Shown: in pieces, positions 50,423 through 58,959 of the stretch
Position numbering within the stretch: the stretch's first letter is position 1
Layout of the letters: each line of letters begins with the position of its first letter
Source of the DNA: Paenibacillus oralis
GTDB lineage: Bacteria; Bacillota; Bacilli; Paenibacillales; Paenibacillaceae
Assembly: GCF_003863965.1 (NCBI RefSeq)
Contig: NZ_RRCN01000001.1
Coordinates: 6,135,071 to 6,199,070 of the forward strand
Length of the DNA stretch: 64,000 nucleotides
Direction of reading: 5' to 3'
Translations under genes and position numbers: made by a program
The notes under the pieces: model-generated
What the model was told of the DNA's origin: nothing
Databases searched by the model: none
The model's input: only the letters and a program-made list of their open reading frames with translations

Positions 50423-51540
50423 CAAATCTGCCTACCATGAAACATGAAAAAATCTCCACTCTACAAACCGTTCTTACGGTCACCTCGACCGTGTACGCCG
50501 TGGGAATTGTGAGTTTGCCCAGAAGTATAGCGGAAAAGGCGCAAACTCCCGATGTTTGGCAGGGACTGCTCTTGTCCAGCTTGCTGGGGTTGGTCGCCGT
50601 TTTTATCAATGTGAGCTTATGCCGGCGATTTCCCGGGGAGACGTTTTATAAGATAAGTACACGGGTTGCGGGTAAATTTATCGGACACCTCATCAACCTT
50701 TCATTTATTGTATACTGCCTGTTGGTCTGCTCGCATGTAGTAAGAATGATGGCGGAATTTATCAAAGCTCTGGCCCTGGAGAGAACACCGATAAGCGCGA
50801 TTCTTATCCCGTTTCTGCTGCTTGTCGGTTATTTGACCTCGGGCGGCCTTCATGTGATGGTCCGGTTGGTGGAGCTTTTTTTTCCCTTAACCTTTGTCGT
50901 TTTTTTGCTGCTGATTATTCTCAATATCAACCACTTCGATCCGGATTATTTGCGTCCCGTTTTTCATAAGGGATGGAGGCCGATCCTTCAATCTCTGGAG
51001 GTAGTTCCCTTTTCAACCCTAGGTTTCGAATCCATGCTCATCTTAACGAGTTTCATGGTTCATCCGCAAAAGGCGTGGAAGGCGGGAGCGATCGGCTATT
51101 CCGTCGCCATGGGGTTGTATCTCCTCATGGTGACGATGGTCATCGCCTGCATGTCCGTGGAAGAAGTTTCCCGCTTGCAGTGGCCGGTTGTTTCTTTTGC
51201 CCAGCAAATCGAATTTCCCGGCGCGTTCCTGGAACGGTTTGAATTGTTGTTTATCGTCTTGTGGACGATTAAAATTTACATGACCACGGCAAATTACTAT
51301 TTTTACATTGTCGCCGGACTCAGCCAACTTACGCAAAAATGGAACAGGTACATCTATTACCTTCCGTTAGTTTTACTGTTTGCCGCAGCCATGTATCCTC
51401 AAAATTTTGTGGAAATCGACAGGATGGGCCAATTCACGGGTTATTTCGGAGTCGTTGCTTGCGCTGTAATACCGCTGTTGCTGTTGATCTCATCCTTCAT
51501 TTTCCGCCGAAAAGGAAGCCTCAATGCGTACTCTCGGTGA
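50419..51540 (+). CDS. Spore germinant receptor subunit B (GerAB/Spore_permease family)
   Basis: A 373-residue membrane protein with about ten helices, related to amino-acid permeases. ITTLQ-type N-terminus (ISTLQTVLTVTSTVYAVGIV), SFIVYCLLVCSHVVRMMAEF, and the conserved LEVVPFSTLGFESMLIL are visible. It is the likely ligand-binding subunit. The gene order here is A-C-B. It ends one base before the convergent transporter gene, leaving no room for a terminator. Confidence 0.92.
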   Translation: MTNLPTMKHEKISTLQTVLTVTSTVYAVGIVSLPRSIAEKAQTPDVWQGLLLSSLLGLVAVFINVSLCRRFPGETFYKISTRVAGKFIGHLINLSFIVYCLLVCSHVVRMMAEFIKALALERTPISAILIPFLLLVGYLTSGGLHVMVRLVELFFPLTFVVFLLLIILNINHFDPDYLRPVFHKGWRPILQSLEVVPFSTLGFESMLILTSFMVHPQKAWKAGAIGYSVAMGLYLLMVTMVIACMSVEEVSRLQWPVVSFAQQIEFPGAFLERFELLFIVLWTIKIYMTTANYYFYIVAGLSQLTQKWNRYIYYLPLVLLFAAAMYPQNFVEIDRMGQFTGYFGVVACAVIPLLLLISSFIFRRKGSLNAYSR

Positions 51541-51541
51541 A

Positions 51542-52462
51542 CTAAACAAGCACGAGCAGCACCGGCAGCACGACAAACGAAGCCAGCGTCGTCCACATGA
51601 TGCATCTCGACACCAGCCCGGGCGCGGCGTCAAACCGTTCGGCCAGAACGACGGCGTTTACGGCGACCGGCATCGAAGCCAAAATGAACAGGACGGAAAA
51701 AAGCGTACCCGTAATGCCCAATACAGTCAAGGCGATATAGGCGGCAATGGGCGCCGCGGCCAGCCTCACGGCAATGCCGGCCCAAACCGCGGATCGCTGC
51801 GCGGCAGCGGCGTCCGGCCTTCCGACCTTCACCATCTGCGCGCCCAGCACCGTCAGCACAACCGGCGAATAAGCGGCCGCCACCATGGAAACCCCTTGGG
51901 TGATCTCCGCCGGGAGCTGCAGATTCGTTAGGCGAAGAAAAAACGCCAGGGCCGCAGCATAGATCGCCGGCAGGGCAAACACCGACCGGATCGCGCTTTG
52001 CACGGAAAACTGCGAGCGGGCGGCAAAATACACGCCAACCGTGTTAACGATAATCATCTGCGTGATAACATAAAGCGAAGCTTTGTCGAGTCCAAGCTGA
52101 CCGAAAGCAAGCAATACGAGCGGCAATCCGTAGTTGGCGCTGTTCGTCAGCGTCGATATAAGCGTAAGTCCGGCCGCTTCCGGCGGCCCCAGCTTCAGAA
52201 GCCGTCCCCCCGCCTTGGCAATGCCCCACATCAGCGCCAGGTTCAGCAAGGAAAACCCGATCGTACTGAACACATCTCCCGATGAAATATGCGCGTTCAT
52301 CAGCGTATCGAAAATGATCGCCGGACTCAGCACGTATAAATATAAAGTCAGCAGCGGCTTGGTGTCCAAACCGCGAAAACGCGCCAGCAGCGCGCCGGCA
52401 ATCACCGGAATCGAAAGCGGAACGATTACATGAAGCAGTGTAGATAAAACCGTATGTATCAT
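51542..52462 (-). CDS. AEC-family (auxin efflux carrier-like) transporter
   Basis: A 306-residue membrane protein with ten predicted helices in two inverted halves. PLSIPVIAGALLARFRGLD at the start, YVLSPAIIFDTLMNAHIS, and STLTNSANYGLPLVLLAFGQ (the crossover with NxxNYG) are typical of AEC permeases, which export or import organic acids and related anions. Substrate unknown. A palindrome ATAGCT-GAT-AGCTAT lies 89 bases upstream (52551-52565) and could be an operator. The rest of 52463-52700 shows no gene. Confidence 0.88.
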   Translation of the reverse strand: MIHTVLSTLLHVIVPLSIPVIAGALLARFRGLDTKPLLTLYLYVLSPAIIFDTLMNAHISSGDVFSTIGFSLLNLALMWGIAKAGGRLLKLGPPEAAGLTLISTLTNSANYGLPLVLLAFGQLGLDKASLYVITQMIIVNTVGVYFAARSQFSVQSAIRSVFALPAIYAAALAFFLRLTNLQLPAEITQGVSMVAAAYSPVVLTVLGAQMVKVGRPDAAAAQRSAVWAGIAVRLAAAPIAAYIALTVLGITGTLFSVLFILASMPVAVNAVVLAERFDAAPGLVSRCIMWTTLASFVVLPVLLVLV

Positions 52463-52700
52463 AGTTGCCAGACTCCTCCGCTCGCTTGATAGCTTTGTTT
52501 TGCCCTATTGTAACCCGGTCCGCGGGGCGCGTCCAAGACATGAAAACAATATAGCTGATAGCTATTCCCTATAACTTTTCCGCGTATTTTAAGCCGTCCT
52601 TCAGCTTATTTTCAGATTCGGATTCGATATCTTTGTTGCAGGCTTCCCGAATCGATCCGGCAAATCTAAAATTTTAGCATGAAAGGAATGAAACAAAAGC

Positions 52701-53318
52701 ATGTCATTATCTGTAAATCCATACAGCAGCACTTATTCTTACAGCATTGGCTCGTGGGAAAAAACGACCGCCGCCAACAAACAAGCAGACTCCGGACAAA
52801 GCGGCAAAGTAACGGTTAGTACGGGTGATTCCCTTGAACTAAGCCCGGAATATCTCGCCTACCTGACCAACTTACAAAATCAAGCCGCCGCAGACTCCAC
52901 CTACAGCGCAGCAACCGGACAAAATACGGACCCGCTTACCACGGACGAGAAAAAATCGATTTTGGCGGAATTGCAAAGCAAACTGAGCTCCTATTCATTC
53001 GGTTCCGCCGCCTCCGGCGAAGAAGCGGCCGATCCGCTCGGCGAACTGCTTTCGACGCTGCAGGAAAAATTGAGCGAATTCGATGCGGAATCAGCCAGCG
53101 AAGAAGAAATCGACGCGCTGTTTGACGATATCGCCGAGACCGTCGCCGAGCTGCGCCCGCCGCGGCCGGAGCAGGCTCCGCCCGGAAACGGGGAAGAACG
53201 TCCTCCGGCTCCCCCTTCCGAAGCCGAAGGGATCCCTCCCTTCTTATGGGATCTTCTGACCGAATACTCGGAAGGAACCCTTAAAGACGGGAGCGGCGAG
53301 ACAAGCGAAACGGCCTAG
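52701..53318 (+). CDS. Acidic, probably disordered protein of unknown function
   Basis: A 205-residue protein with AAAGGAATG upstream of the ATG. The N-terminus (MSLSVNPYSSTYSYSIGSWE) is Ser/Tyr-rich, the middle is helical and acidic (LGELLSTLQEKLSEFDAE and SASEEEIDALFDDIAETVAE), then a Pro/Glu-rich stretch (residues 150-180) and a short C-terminal helix (PPFLWDLLTEYSEG). There is no signal peptide. Family not recognised. Single-gene unit followed by a strong terminator. Confidence 0.7.
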   Translation: MSLSVNPYSSTYSYSIGSWEKTTAANKQADSGQSGKVTVSTGDSLELSPEYLAYLTNLQNQAAADSTYSAATGQNTDPLTTDEKKSILAELQSKLSSYSFGSAASGEEAADPLGELLSTLQEKLSEFDAESASEEEIDALFDDIAETVAELRPPRPEQAPPGNGEERPPAPPSEAEGIPPFLWDLLTEYSEGTLKDGSGETSETA

Positions 53319-53354
53319 CCAAAAAGGTTAGATTTGGGAAATCTGCGGCAATCG

Positions 53355-53402
53355 AAAAAACAGCTCCACCAGGCAGGTTCACCTGAAGGAGCTGTTTTTT
53401 AT
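53355..53402. terminator. Bidirectional terminator
   Basis: Arms AAAAAACAGCTCC (53355-53367) and GGAGCTGTTTTTT (53388-53400), a 13-base perfect stem with T-tracts on both strands. It serves the acidic-protein gene and lepB. Confidence 0.92.
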
Positions 53403-53443
53403 ATGAATATTCGTGCTCGCAGCGGCAGGTTCAACTCTCGGCA

Positions 53444-53998
53444 CTAAAACGAATCGATCCCCATCACATGGTCGAGCGGAATCGGTCCGATGCTGCGGCT
53501 GTCGTTGCTGTTATTCCGGTTATCGCCCATGACGAACACATAGCCGTCCGGGACATTCCAAACCTCAGCGGCCCCTGCATTCATTTTTTCCTTAATATAA
53601 GGCTCGTCTAGCTGCTGTCCGTTTCGGAACACGTGCCCGTCCTTCACTTCAATCGTATCTCCGGGCAGGCCGACCACTCTTTTGACATAGAAAAAATCCT
53701 CCTGTCCACTGCCGGATAACCAGGTTATCAAGGGATGCTCCTTGATATCGTCCAAGAATGTACGGCTGCGGTCAACCCGGCTGTCGATAATGACGATATC
53801 GCCGTAATCCGGCAGCTTCTCCAGCACGTGCGCGAACTTCCAGGCATAAATGCGCTGCTTGTCGTTGAGCGTCGGTTCCATCGAATGGCCGTCTACCCGG
53901 TAAGGCTGAATCACAAAAATGCCGATAATCATGCTTAGCACAAATCCAAGCGCGATCGATCCGCCCCATCCGACAACTTCTTTCAACCATTTCTTCAA
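53444..53998 (-). CDS. lepB: Type I signal peptidase
   Basis: A 184-residue membrane peptidase. One N-terminal helix (about 10-32) is followed by the Ser nucleophile in VDGHSMEPTL (Ser39), the general-base Lys in FFYVKRVVGLPGD (Lys106), and the C-terminal box VFVMGDNRNNSNDSRSIGPI. It removes signal peptides on the outer side of the membrane. The start is a TTG at 53998 because TTGGAGG lies seven bases upstream and a TATAAT promoter (54039-54044) lies inside the longer open frame. Confidence 0.93.
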   Translation of the reverse strand: MKKWLKEVVGWGGSIALGFVLSMIIGIFVIQPYRVDGHSMEPTLNDKQRIYAWKFAHVLEKLPDYGDIVIIDSRVDRSRTFLDDIKEHPLITWLSGSGQEDFFYVKRVVGLPGDTIEVKDGHVFRNGQQLDEPYIKEKMNAGAAEVWNVPDGYVFVMGDNRNNSNDSRSIGPIPLDHVMGIDSF

Positions 53999-54038
53999 AC
54001 GTAAAACCTCCAAAATAATAACTTTAGCTTTTTCATCC

Positions 54039-54044
54039 ATTATA
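54039..54044 (-). promoter_or_regulatory. -10 element of the lepB promoter
   Basis: TATAAT on the minus strand, with a TTGTTT-type -35 about 18 bases upstream. It supports the short, TTG-initiated lepB. Confidence 0.55.
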
Positions 54045-54140
54045 ACGGGGAATAGGGACACAAAACAAATTTTCCTGAATATCCCAACCCGGTTGTACTG
54101 CCGATAACGAGCATCCCCTCCCTATATGTAGTATACTTGT

Positions 54141-54159
54141 TTATAGGAATTTCTTATAA
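54141..54159. promoter_or_regulatory. Palindromic LysR-type operator candidate
   Basis: TTATAGGAATTTCTTATAA is a near-perfect palindrome 15 bases before the LysR-type gene start, between a TATACT -10 candidate (54132) and the ribosome site. It fits negative autoregulation. Confidence 0.5.
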
Positions 54160-54173
54160 GAGGGATGATAAAT

Positions 54174-55088
54174 ATGGAACTAAGGCAACTTCTGTACACA
54201 TTGAAAATCGCCGAGGAGAAAAACTTTTCCCGCGCCGCCGACAAACTGCATATCGCCCAGCCTTCCCTCAGCCAGCAGCTGTCCAAGCTGGAGCAAGAGC
54301 TTGGCGTCAAGCTGTTCCAGCGCAATACGAGCACGGTTGAGCTGACCTACGCCGGATCGAGCTTTATTGAGCACGCGCAAAAAATCATGGACGCCGTGGC
54401 GCAGCTGCGGCAGGAAATGGACGACATTTCCCAGCTGCGGGCCGGCCGCGTTGTCGTGGGAAGCATGCCGATCACCGGCTCCCACCTGCTGCCTTACGTG
54501 CTGCCCGCCTTCAAAGAAGCGTATCCGGACATCGAAATCACCCTGCTGGAAGATACATCGCTCAATCTGGAGAAGCTGACGGCCGGCGGCGGCACAGATC
54601 TAAGTTTGCTGTCGCTGCCGCTGCAGGAGCCGACGCTCGCTTATGAGCCGATCGGCGAAGAAATCATCGACCTGGCCGTGCCGTCGAATCACCGCCTCGC
54701 CTCTACCGAAGAAGCGAGGACAGGCGTGAAGCTGGAGCAATTGCGGGACGAACCGTTTATCGTGCTGAAAAAAGGGCAGGGCTTCCGCAAGCTGACGGTA
54801 GACCTTTGCCGTAGCGCGGGCTTTGAACCGAACGTCGTATTCGAGAGCAACAACATCGAAACGGTGCAATCGCTGGTCGCGGCCGGGATGGGCATCACAC
54901 TCGTTCCGCGCTTTATCGCCCGGGCCAAACGCAGCGAGCTGATCCCGGCTTATCTGCCGCTCGCCGAGCCCGTGCCCAGCCGCACGCTGGTCATCGCCTA
55001 CCGCAAAGGCCGATATTTATCCAAAGCGGCGGAGGTTTTTATCGAAACGTTCAAGGCGACGATGGAGCAGCGCAACTGCGCTTTATAA
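54174..55088 (+). CDS. LysR-family transcriptional regulator
   Basis: A 304-residue regulator. Residues 1-60 are the winged HTH (MELRQLLYTLKIAEEKNFSR, then AADKLHIAQPSLSQQLSKLE). The effector domain starts at VVVGSMPITGSHLLPYVLPA near residue 90 and ends with AGMGITLVPRFIARAK. The effector is unknown. The second ATG is chosen because GAGGG lies nine bases upstream. It converges on the nitrilase gene and overlaps its end by six bases. Confidence 0.9.
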   Translation: MELRQLLYTLKIAEEKNFSRAADKLHIAQPSLSQQLSKLEQELGVKLFQRNTSTVELTYAGSSFIEHAQKIMDAVAQLRQEMDDISQLRAGRVVVGSMPITGSHLLPYVLPAFKEAYPDIEITLLEDTSLNLEKLTAGGGTDLSLLSLPLQEPTLAYEPIGEEIIDLAVPSNHRLASTEEARTGVKLEQLRDEPFIVLKKGQGFRKLTVDLCRSAGFEPNVVFESNNIETVQSLVAAGMGITLVPRFIARAKRSELIPAYLPLAEPVPSRTLVIAYRKGRYLSKAAEVFIETFKATMEQRNCAL

Positions 55089-55895
55089 TTCGTAGCACCC
55101 CGGGCGGCGGTCGGCGAATACCGGGATTCGTCCGCGAACCTCATCCACGAGCGAGAGATCGACGGTTCCGGTGACGATTTCCTCCCCTTCCCCGCCTTCC
55201 GCTACGATTTCGCCCCACGGGTCGATGATCATCGAATGCCCGAAAAAGTCCGCTCCGCCCCCGCTGCCCACCCGGTTGCAGGCCACAACGTACATTTGAT
55301 TTTCGATCGCCCGGGCCATCAGCAGCGTACGCCAGTGATGCAGCCGGGGATGCGGCCATTCCGCGGGGACGAACAGAACCTTGGCGCCCTGCAGCGCCAG
55401 CGTCCGGGCCAGCTCAGGAAACCGGATATCGAAGCAGATTGACGCTCCGGCTTTCATGCGTTCCAATTCAAAGACGACGTTCCGTTCCCCGGACGCTAGA
55501 TATTTCTCCTCCTCCATCAGCCGGAACAGATGGATTTTGGCATAGCGGGCCGTCTCTTTTCCTTCGCGATCAAAAACATACATGGTATTGTAAATCTTCC
55601 CGTCTCGTTTCTCGGCAATGGAGCCGCCGACGATATGAATGCGGTGTTTGGCGGCAAACGCCGACAGCCACTCCCGCGTCGCCTTGCCTTCGGCATCGGC
55701 CAATTCGTGAATCCGGTCCAAGGCGTAACCCGTATTCCACATTTCCGGAAGCACGGCCAGATCGAGGTCAGGATGCTCCGCTACCGTCCGCCCCAACAGT
55801 TCCTGCATGTGTTTACGGTTTTCCTCCGGTTCCCCCAACCTGATATCGCCCTGAACCAGGGCCACCCGCCATTTTCCTTGTTGAAGCTCCGCCAT
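55083..55895 (-). CDS. Nitrilase-superfamily amidohydrolase, omega-amidase-like (MtnU type)
   Basis: A 270-residue carbon-nitrogen hydrolase. The Glu-Lys-Cys triad is Glu51 (LAVLPEMWNTGY), Lys120 (RYAKIHLFRLM) and Cys154 (ASICFDIRFPELAR). The pattern is close to Firmicute omega-amidases that hydrolyse 2-oxoglutaramate made by the MtnE transaminase; an MtnE-like gene lies at 62618. The start is the ATG with AAAGGAG upstream, three codons after a GTG. Confidence 0.87.
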   Translation of the reverse strand: MAELQQGKWRVALVQGDIRLGEPEENRKHMQELLGRTVAEHPDLDLAVLPEMWNTGYALDRIHELADAEGKATREWLSAFAAKHRIHIVGGSIAEKRDGKIYNTMYVFDREGKETARYAKIHLFRLMEEEKYLASGERNVVFELERMKAGASICFDIRFPELARTLALQGAKVLFVPAEWPHPRLHHWRTLLMARAIENQMYVVACNRVGSGGGADFFGHSMIIDPWGEIVAEGGEGEEIVTGTVDLSLVDEVRGRIPVFADRRPGCYEL

Positions 55896-55964
55896 ATTAT
55901 TCACTCCTTTAGAGCTATATACCAGATATGATAGCTTGCTGCTTCACGGGTGGCAATAAGCCAA

Positions 55965-56002
55965 TAAAAAAAGAAAACAGGGCAGTTCATTACCTGCCCT
56001 TG
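55965..56002 (-). terminator. Terminator of the PTS/allose operon
   Basis: CAGGGCAG (55978-55985) pairs with CTGCCCTTG; on the minus strand the stem is followed by TTTTCTTTTTTT. It lies just after the DUF4867 gene. Confidence 0.85.
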
Positions 56003-56009
56003 TTTGCCG

Positions 56010-56678
56010 TTATATAGTCTTAATTTCCAGCAGCTTGCCTTTTAGTCCCGGATGAGTCCCTAAAGCAATTTTTTCGGTTTGCGTCTCGTGCACCATAAGA
56101 AATTTATTTTTCTTGGTCAAAAGTAGATTTCCGCCTTCACTTCCGCCCGCTTCAAGCGGCTGATTCGTGCCTTTTGGCAGTGCGACCAGCGTCAGGTACC
56201 CAAGATCCGATACTTTGCAGGGAGCATAATGAAGTGTCGTGGAATATAGTTCAACCACCGTCCCTTTCGGCTGAAAAAACGCTCTTGCGTTGCCGCTGTG
56301 ATAACTATAGTCGTGAATGTCCTGGACCCGGCCAAGGAAATGCACGCAGTCCGTCGCGGCCACCACGACCTCGCTGCCTTGATGGTATTCGAGACCCGTA
56401 AGTTTTGTGTTCCCTCCGGCGCAGAAGCCGATTTGGATCGGCAGTTCGCCGTAAATCTCCTCCTGGATCCGGCGCGCTGCGGCGAACGCTTCCAACTCCG
56501 CGATGGACGGGACATAACGGTTCCCCTCGCCGGGAATTTCAATATGCCCTTGCGCGTAGGCGATCCATTCATCGGCATGAATGCTGGTCCACACTTTGCC
56601 GAACGGACGAAACGCCTCGCTCAAAATATCGTGAATCACAAGCGGTTTATTGATGGAATTCAGTTGTTCCAATGACAT
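56010..56678 (-). CDS. DUF4867-type protein of the sugar operon
   Basis: A 222-residue soluble protein, probably a cupin-like beta fold. It has FRPFGKVWTSIHADEWIAYA, LPIQIGFCAGGNTKLTGLEY, a His-containing strand (GLEYHQGSEVVVAATDCVHF) and FFQPKGTVVELYSTTLHYAP. This looks like DUF4867, which I recall near sugar-phosphate epimerase and PTS genes. Function unknown; a sugar mutarotase or isomerase role is possible. It is the last gene of the operon, with its own operator copy at 56709-56724. Confidence 0.7.
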   Translation of the reverse strand: MSLEQLNSINKPLVIHDILSEAFRPFGKVWTSIHADEWIAYAQGHIEIPGEGNRYVPSIAELEAFAAARRIQEEIYGELPIQIGFCAGGNTKLTGLEYHQGSEVVVAATDCVHFLGRVQDIHDYSYHSGNARAFFQPKGTVVELYSTTLHYAPCKVSDLGYLTLVALPKGTNQPLEAGGSEGGNLLLTKKNKFLMVHETQTEKIALGTHPGLKGKLLEIKTI

Positions 56679-56708
56679 GGCAGTAAGGCTCCTTCCGCTT
56701 CCGTTGGG

Positions 56709-56724
56709 GTAATCGTTTTCTCTA
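56709..56724. promoter_or_regulatory. LacI-type operator copy before the DUF4867 gene
   Basis: GGGTAATCGTTTTCTC matches the operator GRGTAATCGATTACTC found four more times near the regulator gene, with two mismatches. Confidence 0.55.
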
Positions 56725-56765
56725 TTTTGAATTATCGTCTTTGCATAGTCCCTAGTGCAGGCTTC

Positions 56766-58640
56766 TTATCCTTTAACCTCAAGCAACGGATCATGTACCC
56801 GCACTTGGCCTACGTTCAGCGTCTTCACGTCCGAAAACGCGGGTGTATTGGTTACGATCACGGGCGTGGTTACGTCATAACCCAGATCTTTAATGGCTTG
56901 GACATCGAACTCTGCCAGCAGTTGCCCCTTTTCGATCCGGTCGCCTTCGGCAATGTGCATTTTAAAGTGCTGCCCTTTCAACTTGACGGTATCCAGTCCG
57001 ATATGAACCAGGATTTCCGTTCCGCGGTCCGAGATCAGGCCGATGGCATGGCCGGTGCGGAAAGCGTTCGCAACAACTCCCGAGAACGGAGCGATCAGTT
57101 TGCCCTCTTCCGGAACGATCGCCACTCCCTTACCCATCGCTTCGCTCGAAAACGCCTCGTCCGCGACCTCGGATAACGGTATGATCCGGCCGGACAAAGG
57201 ACTGCCGATTTCTTCGTTTTGCGAACCCGGCGTTCCTTCAGAAACACCGGCGGTCTGCTTCTGCGTTTGCTCCTTGGCCGCAACCATTTCCTTCTCCATG
57301 GCATCGTTGAATCCGAAGAAATACGTGGCAATGGCCGTGAAGAAGTAAGCGACGATGATGGAAATCAGAAATCCGACAAAACCTTGTCCGTAGAAAAGAG
57401 GGATGGACAACAGCCCCGGGATGCCGGGAGCAATCGCCACCGAACCGGCCGCGCCCGTAATGGCTCCCCCGATCGCCCCGCCGATCGTCGCCCAAACAAA
57501 AGGCTTCTTGTAGCGGATGCTGATCCCGTAAATGATCGGTTCGGTAATTCCGAACAAGCCGCTTACCGCCGCTGGGCCCGCGATGGCTTTCACTTTCGGA
57601 TTTTTCGTTTTGAGCAACACGCCCAGCGCCGCCCCGGATTGAGCAAAGTTGGACGGAGCGAACAGCGGTTTTAACGTATCGCTGCCATAAACCGCGATAT
57701 TGTTGTACATAATCGGGATAAACGCCCAATGGAGCCCCAGGACAACCAGCAGCTGCCATCCGGCCCCGCAGATGATGCCGGCCACGATCGGGCTGAGATT
57801 ATATAAGAAGGTATAGCCTTGGGCGAGTCCCAGGCTGACATAGGTCCCTACCGGTCCGACCGCAATCAGCGTCAGCGGAACGATGACCATAATGCAGATC
57901 AGCGGCGTTAAAAAGTTTCGGATACTGCTGTGAAAAATTTTATTCAAATATTTCTCCAGGATGGACAGGAACCAGACCGCAATGATGATCGGAACCACCG
58001 AAGAGGTGTAGCTCATCAGAATAACCGGGATATTGAAAAAAGCGACCTCCGCCTTATCGTTGTACAGCGAAATGATGCTCGGATACACCAGAGCCCCGGC
58101 GATGGCCAGCGCCACAAACATATTGGCGCCGAATTTGCGGGCCGACGTTACGGCGATGGCCAGCGGCAGGAAATAAAAGATGCTGTCCGCCGCCGCGTAC
58201 CAGATCATGTAAGTGCCGCTTTCCTTGGAAAGCCAGCCGAGCGTCGTAAGGATGAGCAGCAGGCCTTTTAATATACCCGATGCCGCCAATGCGCCCAAAA
58301 AAGGGGTAAAGATGCCGGAGATAATATCGACGGCTTTATTGAACCAGTTCCCGCCGCTGCCGGAGTTTGACGAAGCCTGGCCGGATTCTTCGCCGAGGTT
58401 GCCGGCTTTTACAAGCTCTTTGTAGACATCGCCTACCGTGTTGCCGATAACGACCTGATATTGACCGCCGCTTTCCACCACGGTAATAACGCCCGCGATG
58501 TTTTTCGTTTGATTTTTGTCGGCCAGCTTGGCATCCTTCAGTTTAAAACGCAGCCGGGTTGCGCAATGAACCACGCTGGCCACGTTTTCCGTTCCTCCGA
58601 CGGAGGTTAAGATATCCTTCGCCAATTTTTCATTTGACAT
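56766..58640 (-). CDS. PTS beta-glucoside-family transporter IIABC, probably for D-allose
   Basis: A 624-residue permease in B-C-A order. EIIB carries the phosphocysteine in VASVVHCATRLRFKL (Cys26). EIIC (about 100-450) has ten or so helices with GLHWAFIPIMYNNIAVYG and PAAVSGLFGITEPIIYGISI, the sugar-binding GITEP motif. EIIA (about 480-620) has LIAPFSGVV and the phospho-His in TEILVHIGLDTVKL. It imports and phosphorylates a sugar. Its family is named for beta-glucosides, but the neighbouring AlsE- and RpiB-type genes argue for allose or allulose. Confidence 0.88.
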   Translation of the reverse strand: MSNEKLAKDILTSVGGTENVASVVHCATRLRFKLKDAKLADKNQTKNIAGVITVVESGGQYQVVIGNTVGDVYKELVKAGNLGEESGQASSNSGSGGNWFNKAVDIISGIFTPFLGALAASGILKGLLLILTTLGWLSKESGTYMIWYAAADSIFYFLPLAIAVTSARKFGANMFVALAIAGALVYPSIISLYNDKAEVAFFNIPVILMSYTSSVVPIIIAVWFLSILEKYLNKIFHSSIRNFLTPLICIMVIVPLTLIAVGPVGTYVSLGLAQGYTFLYNLSPIVAGIICGAGWQLLVVLGLHWAFIPIMYNNIAVYGSDTLKPLFAPSNFAQSGAALGVLLKTKNPKVKAIAGPAAVSGLFGITEPIIYGISIRYKKPFVWATIGGAIGGAITGAAGSVAIAPGIPGLLSIPLFYGQGFVGFLISIIVAYFFTAIATYFFGFNDAMEKEMVAAKEQTQKQTAGVSEGTPGSQNEEIGSPLSGRIIPLSEVADEAFSSEAMGKGVAIVPEEGKLIAPFSGVVANAFRTGHAIGLISDRGTEILVHIGLDTVKLKGQHFKMHIAEGDRIEKGQLLAEFDVQAIKDLGYDVTTPVIVTNTPAFSDVKTLNVGQVRVHDPLLEVKG

Positions 58641-58696
58641 GATGATCGCCCCTTTATTTAACTTGCAACGCTATTCATTGAAGGCCATGGGCACAA

Positions 58697-58710
58697 CGTA
58701 ACCGTTTTCA
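58697..58710. promoter_or_regulatory. CcpA (cre) site upstream of the PTS gene
   Basis: TGAAAACGGTTACG on the minus strand matches the cre consensus TGWAANCGNTNWCA at all but the last base. It lies 57 bases before the PTS start, a position suited to catabolite repression. Confidence 0.65.
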
Positions 58711-58741
58711 TATCTTGCAGTTTAAAGACTCTATAAGTGCG

Positions 58742-58910
58742 TGTTCAAAAAGTCAGGTTTTCAGCACCGAGAAGGTTGGATGAAGCTAGGGACTGAGTAG
58801 CGGAGCGTAGGCGAACCTACGTGAGCAACGGAAGGCCCGGCTGAATTCAAGATTCGATGTCGAAACCGCTTCTCGAGTTGCCTCGTGATCAAAAGATGAC
58901 TTTTTGAACA
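58742..58910. mobile_element. MITE-like element with terminal inverted repeats
   Basis: A 169-bp element bounded by imperfect 20-bp inverted repeats (TGTTCAAAAAGTCA then TTTT at 58742-58761, inverted at 58891-58910). It has internal GC-rich pairing (GTAGGCGAACCTAC) and no gene. It sits inside the sugar operon between the TIM-barrel gene and the PTS gene, so it entered or formed without breaking a gene. It resembles dispersed repeats I associate with Paenibacillus and Bacillus genomes, but I cannot name the family. Confidence 0.65.
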
Positions 58911-58959
58911 ACCTCTATAAACGAAAATTCGGCATATAGAGTCTGACAGAAAACCTCCC

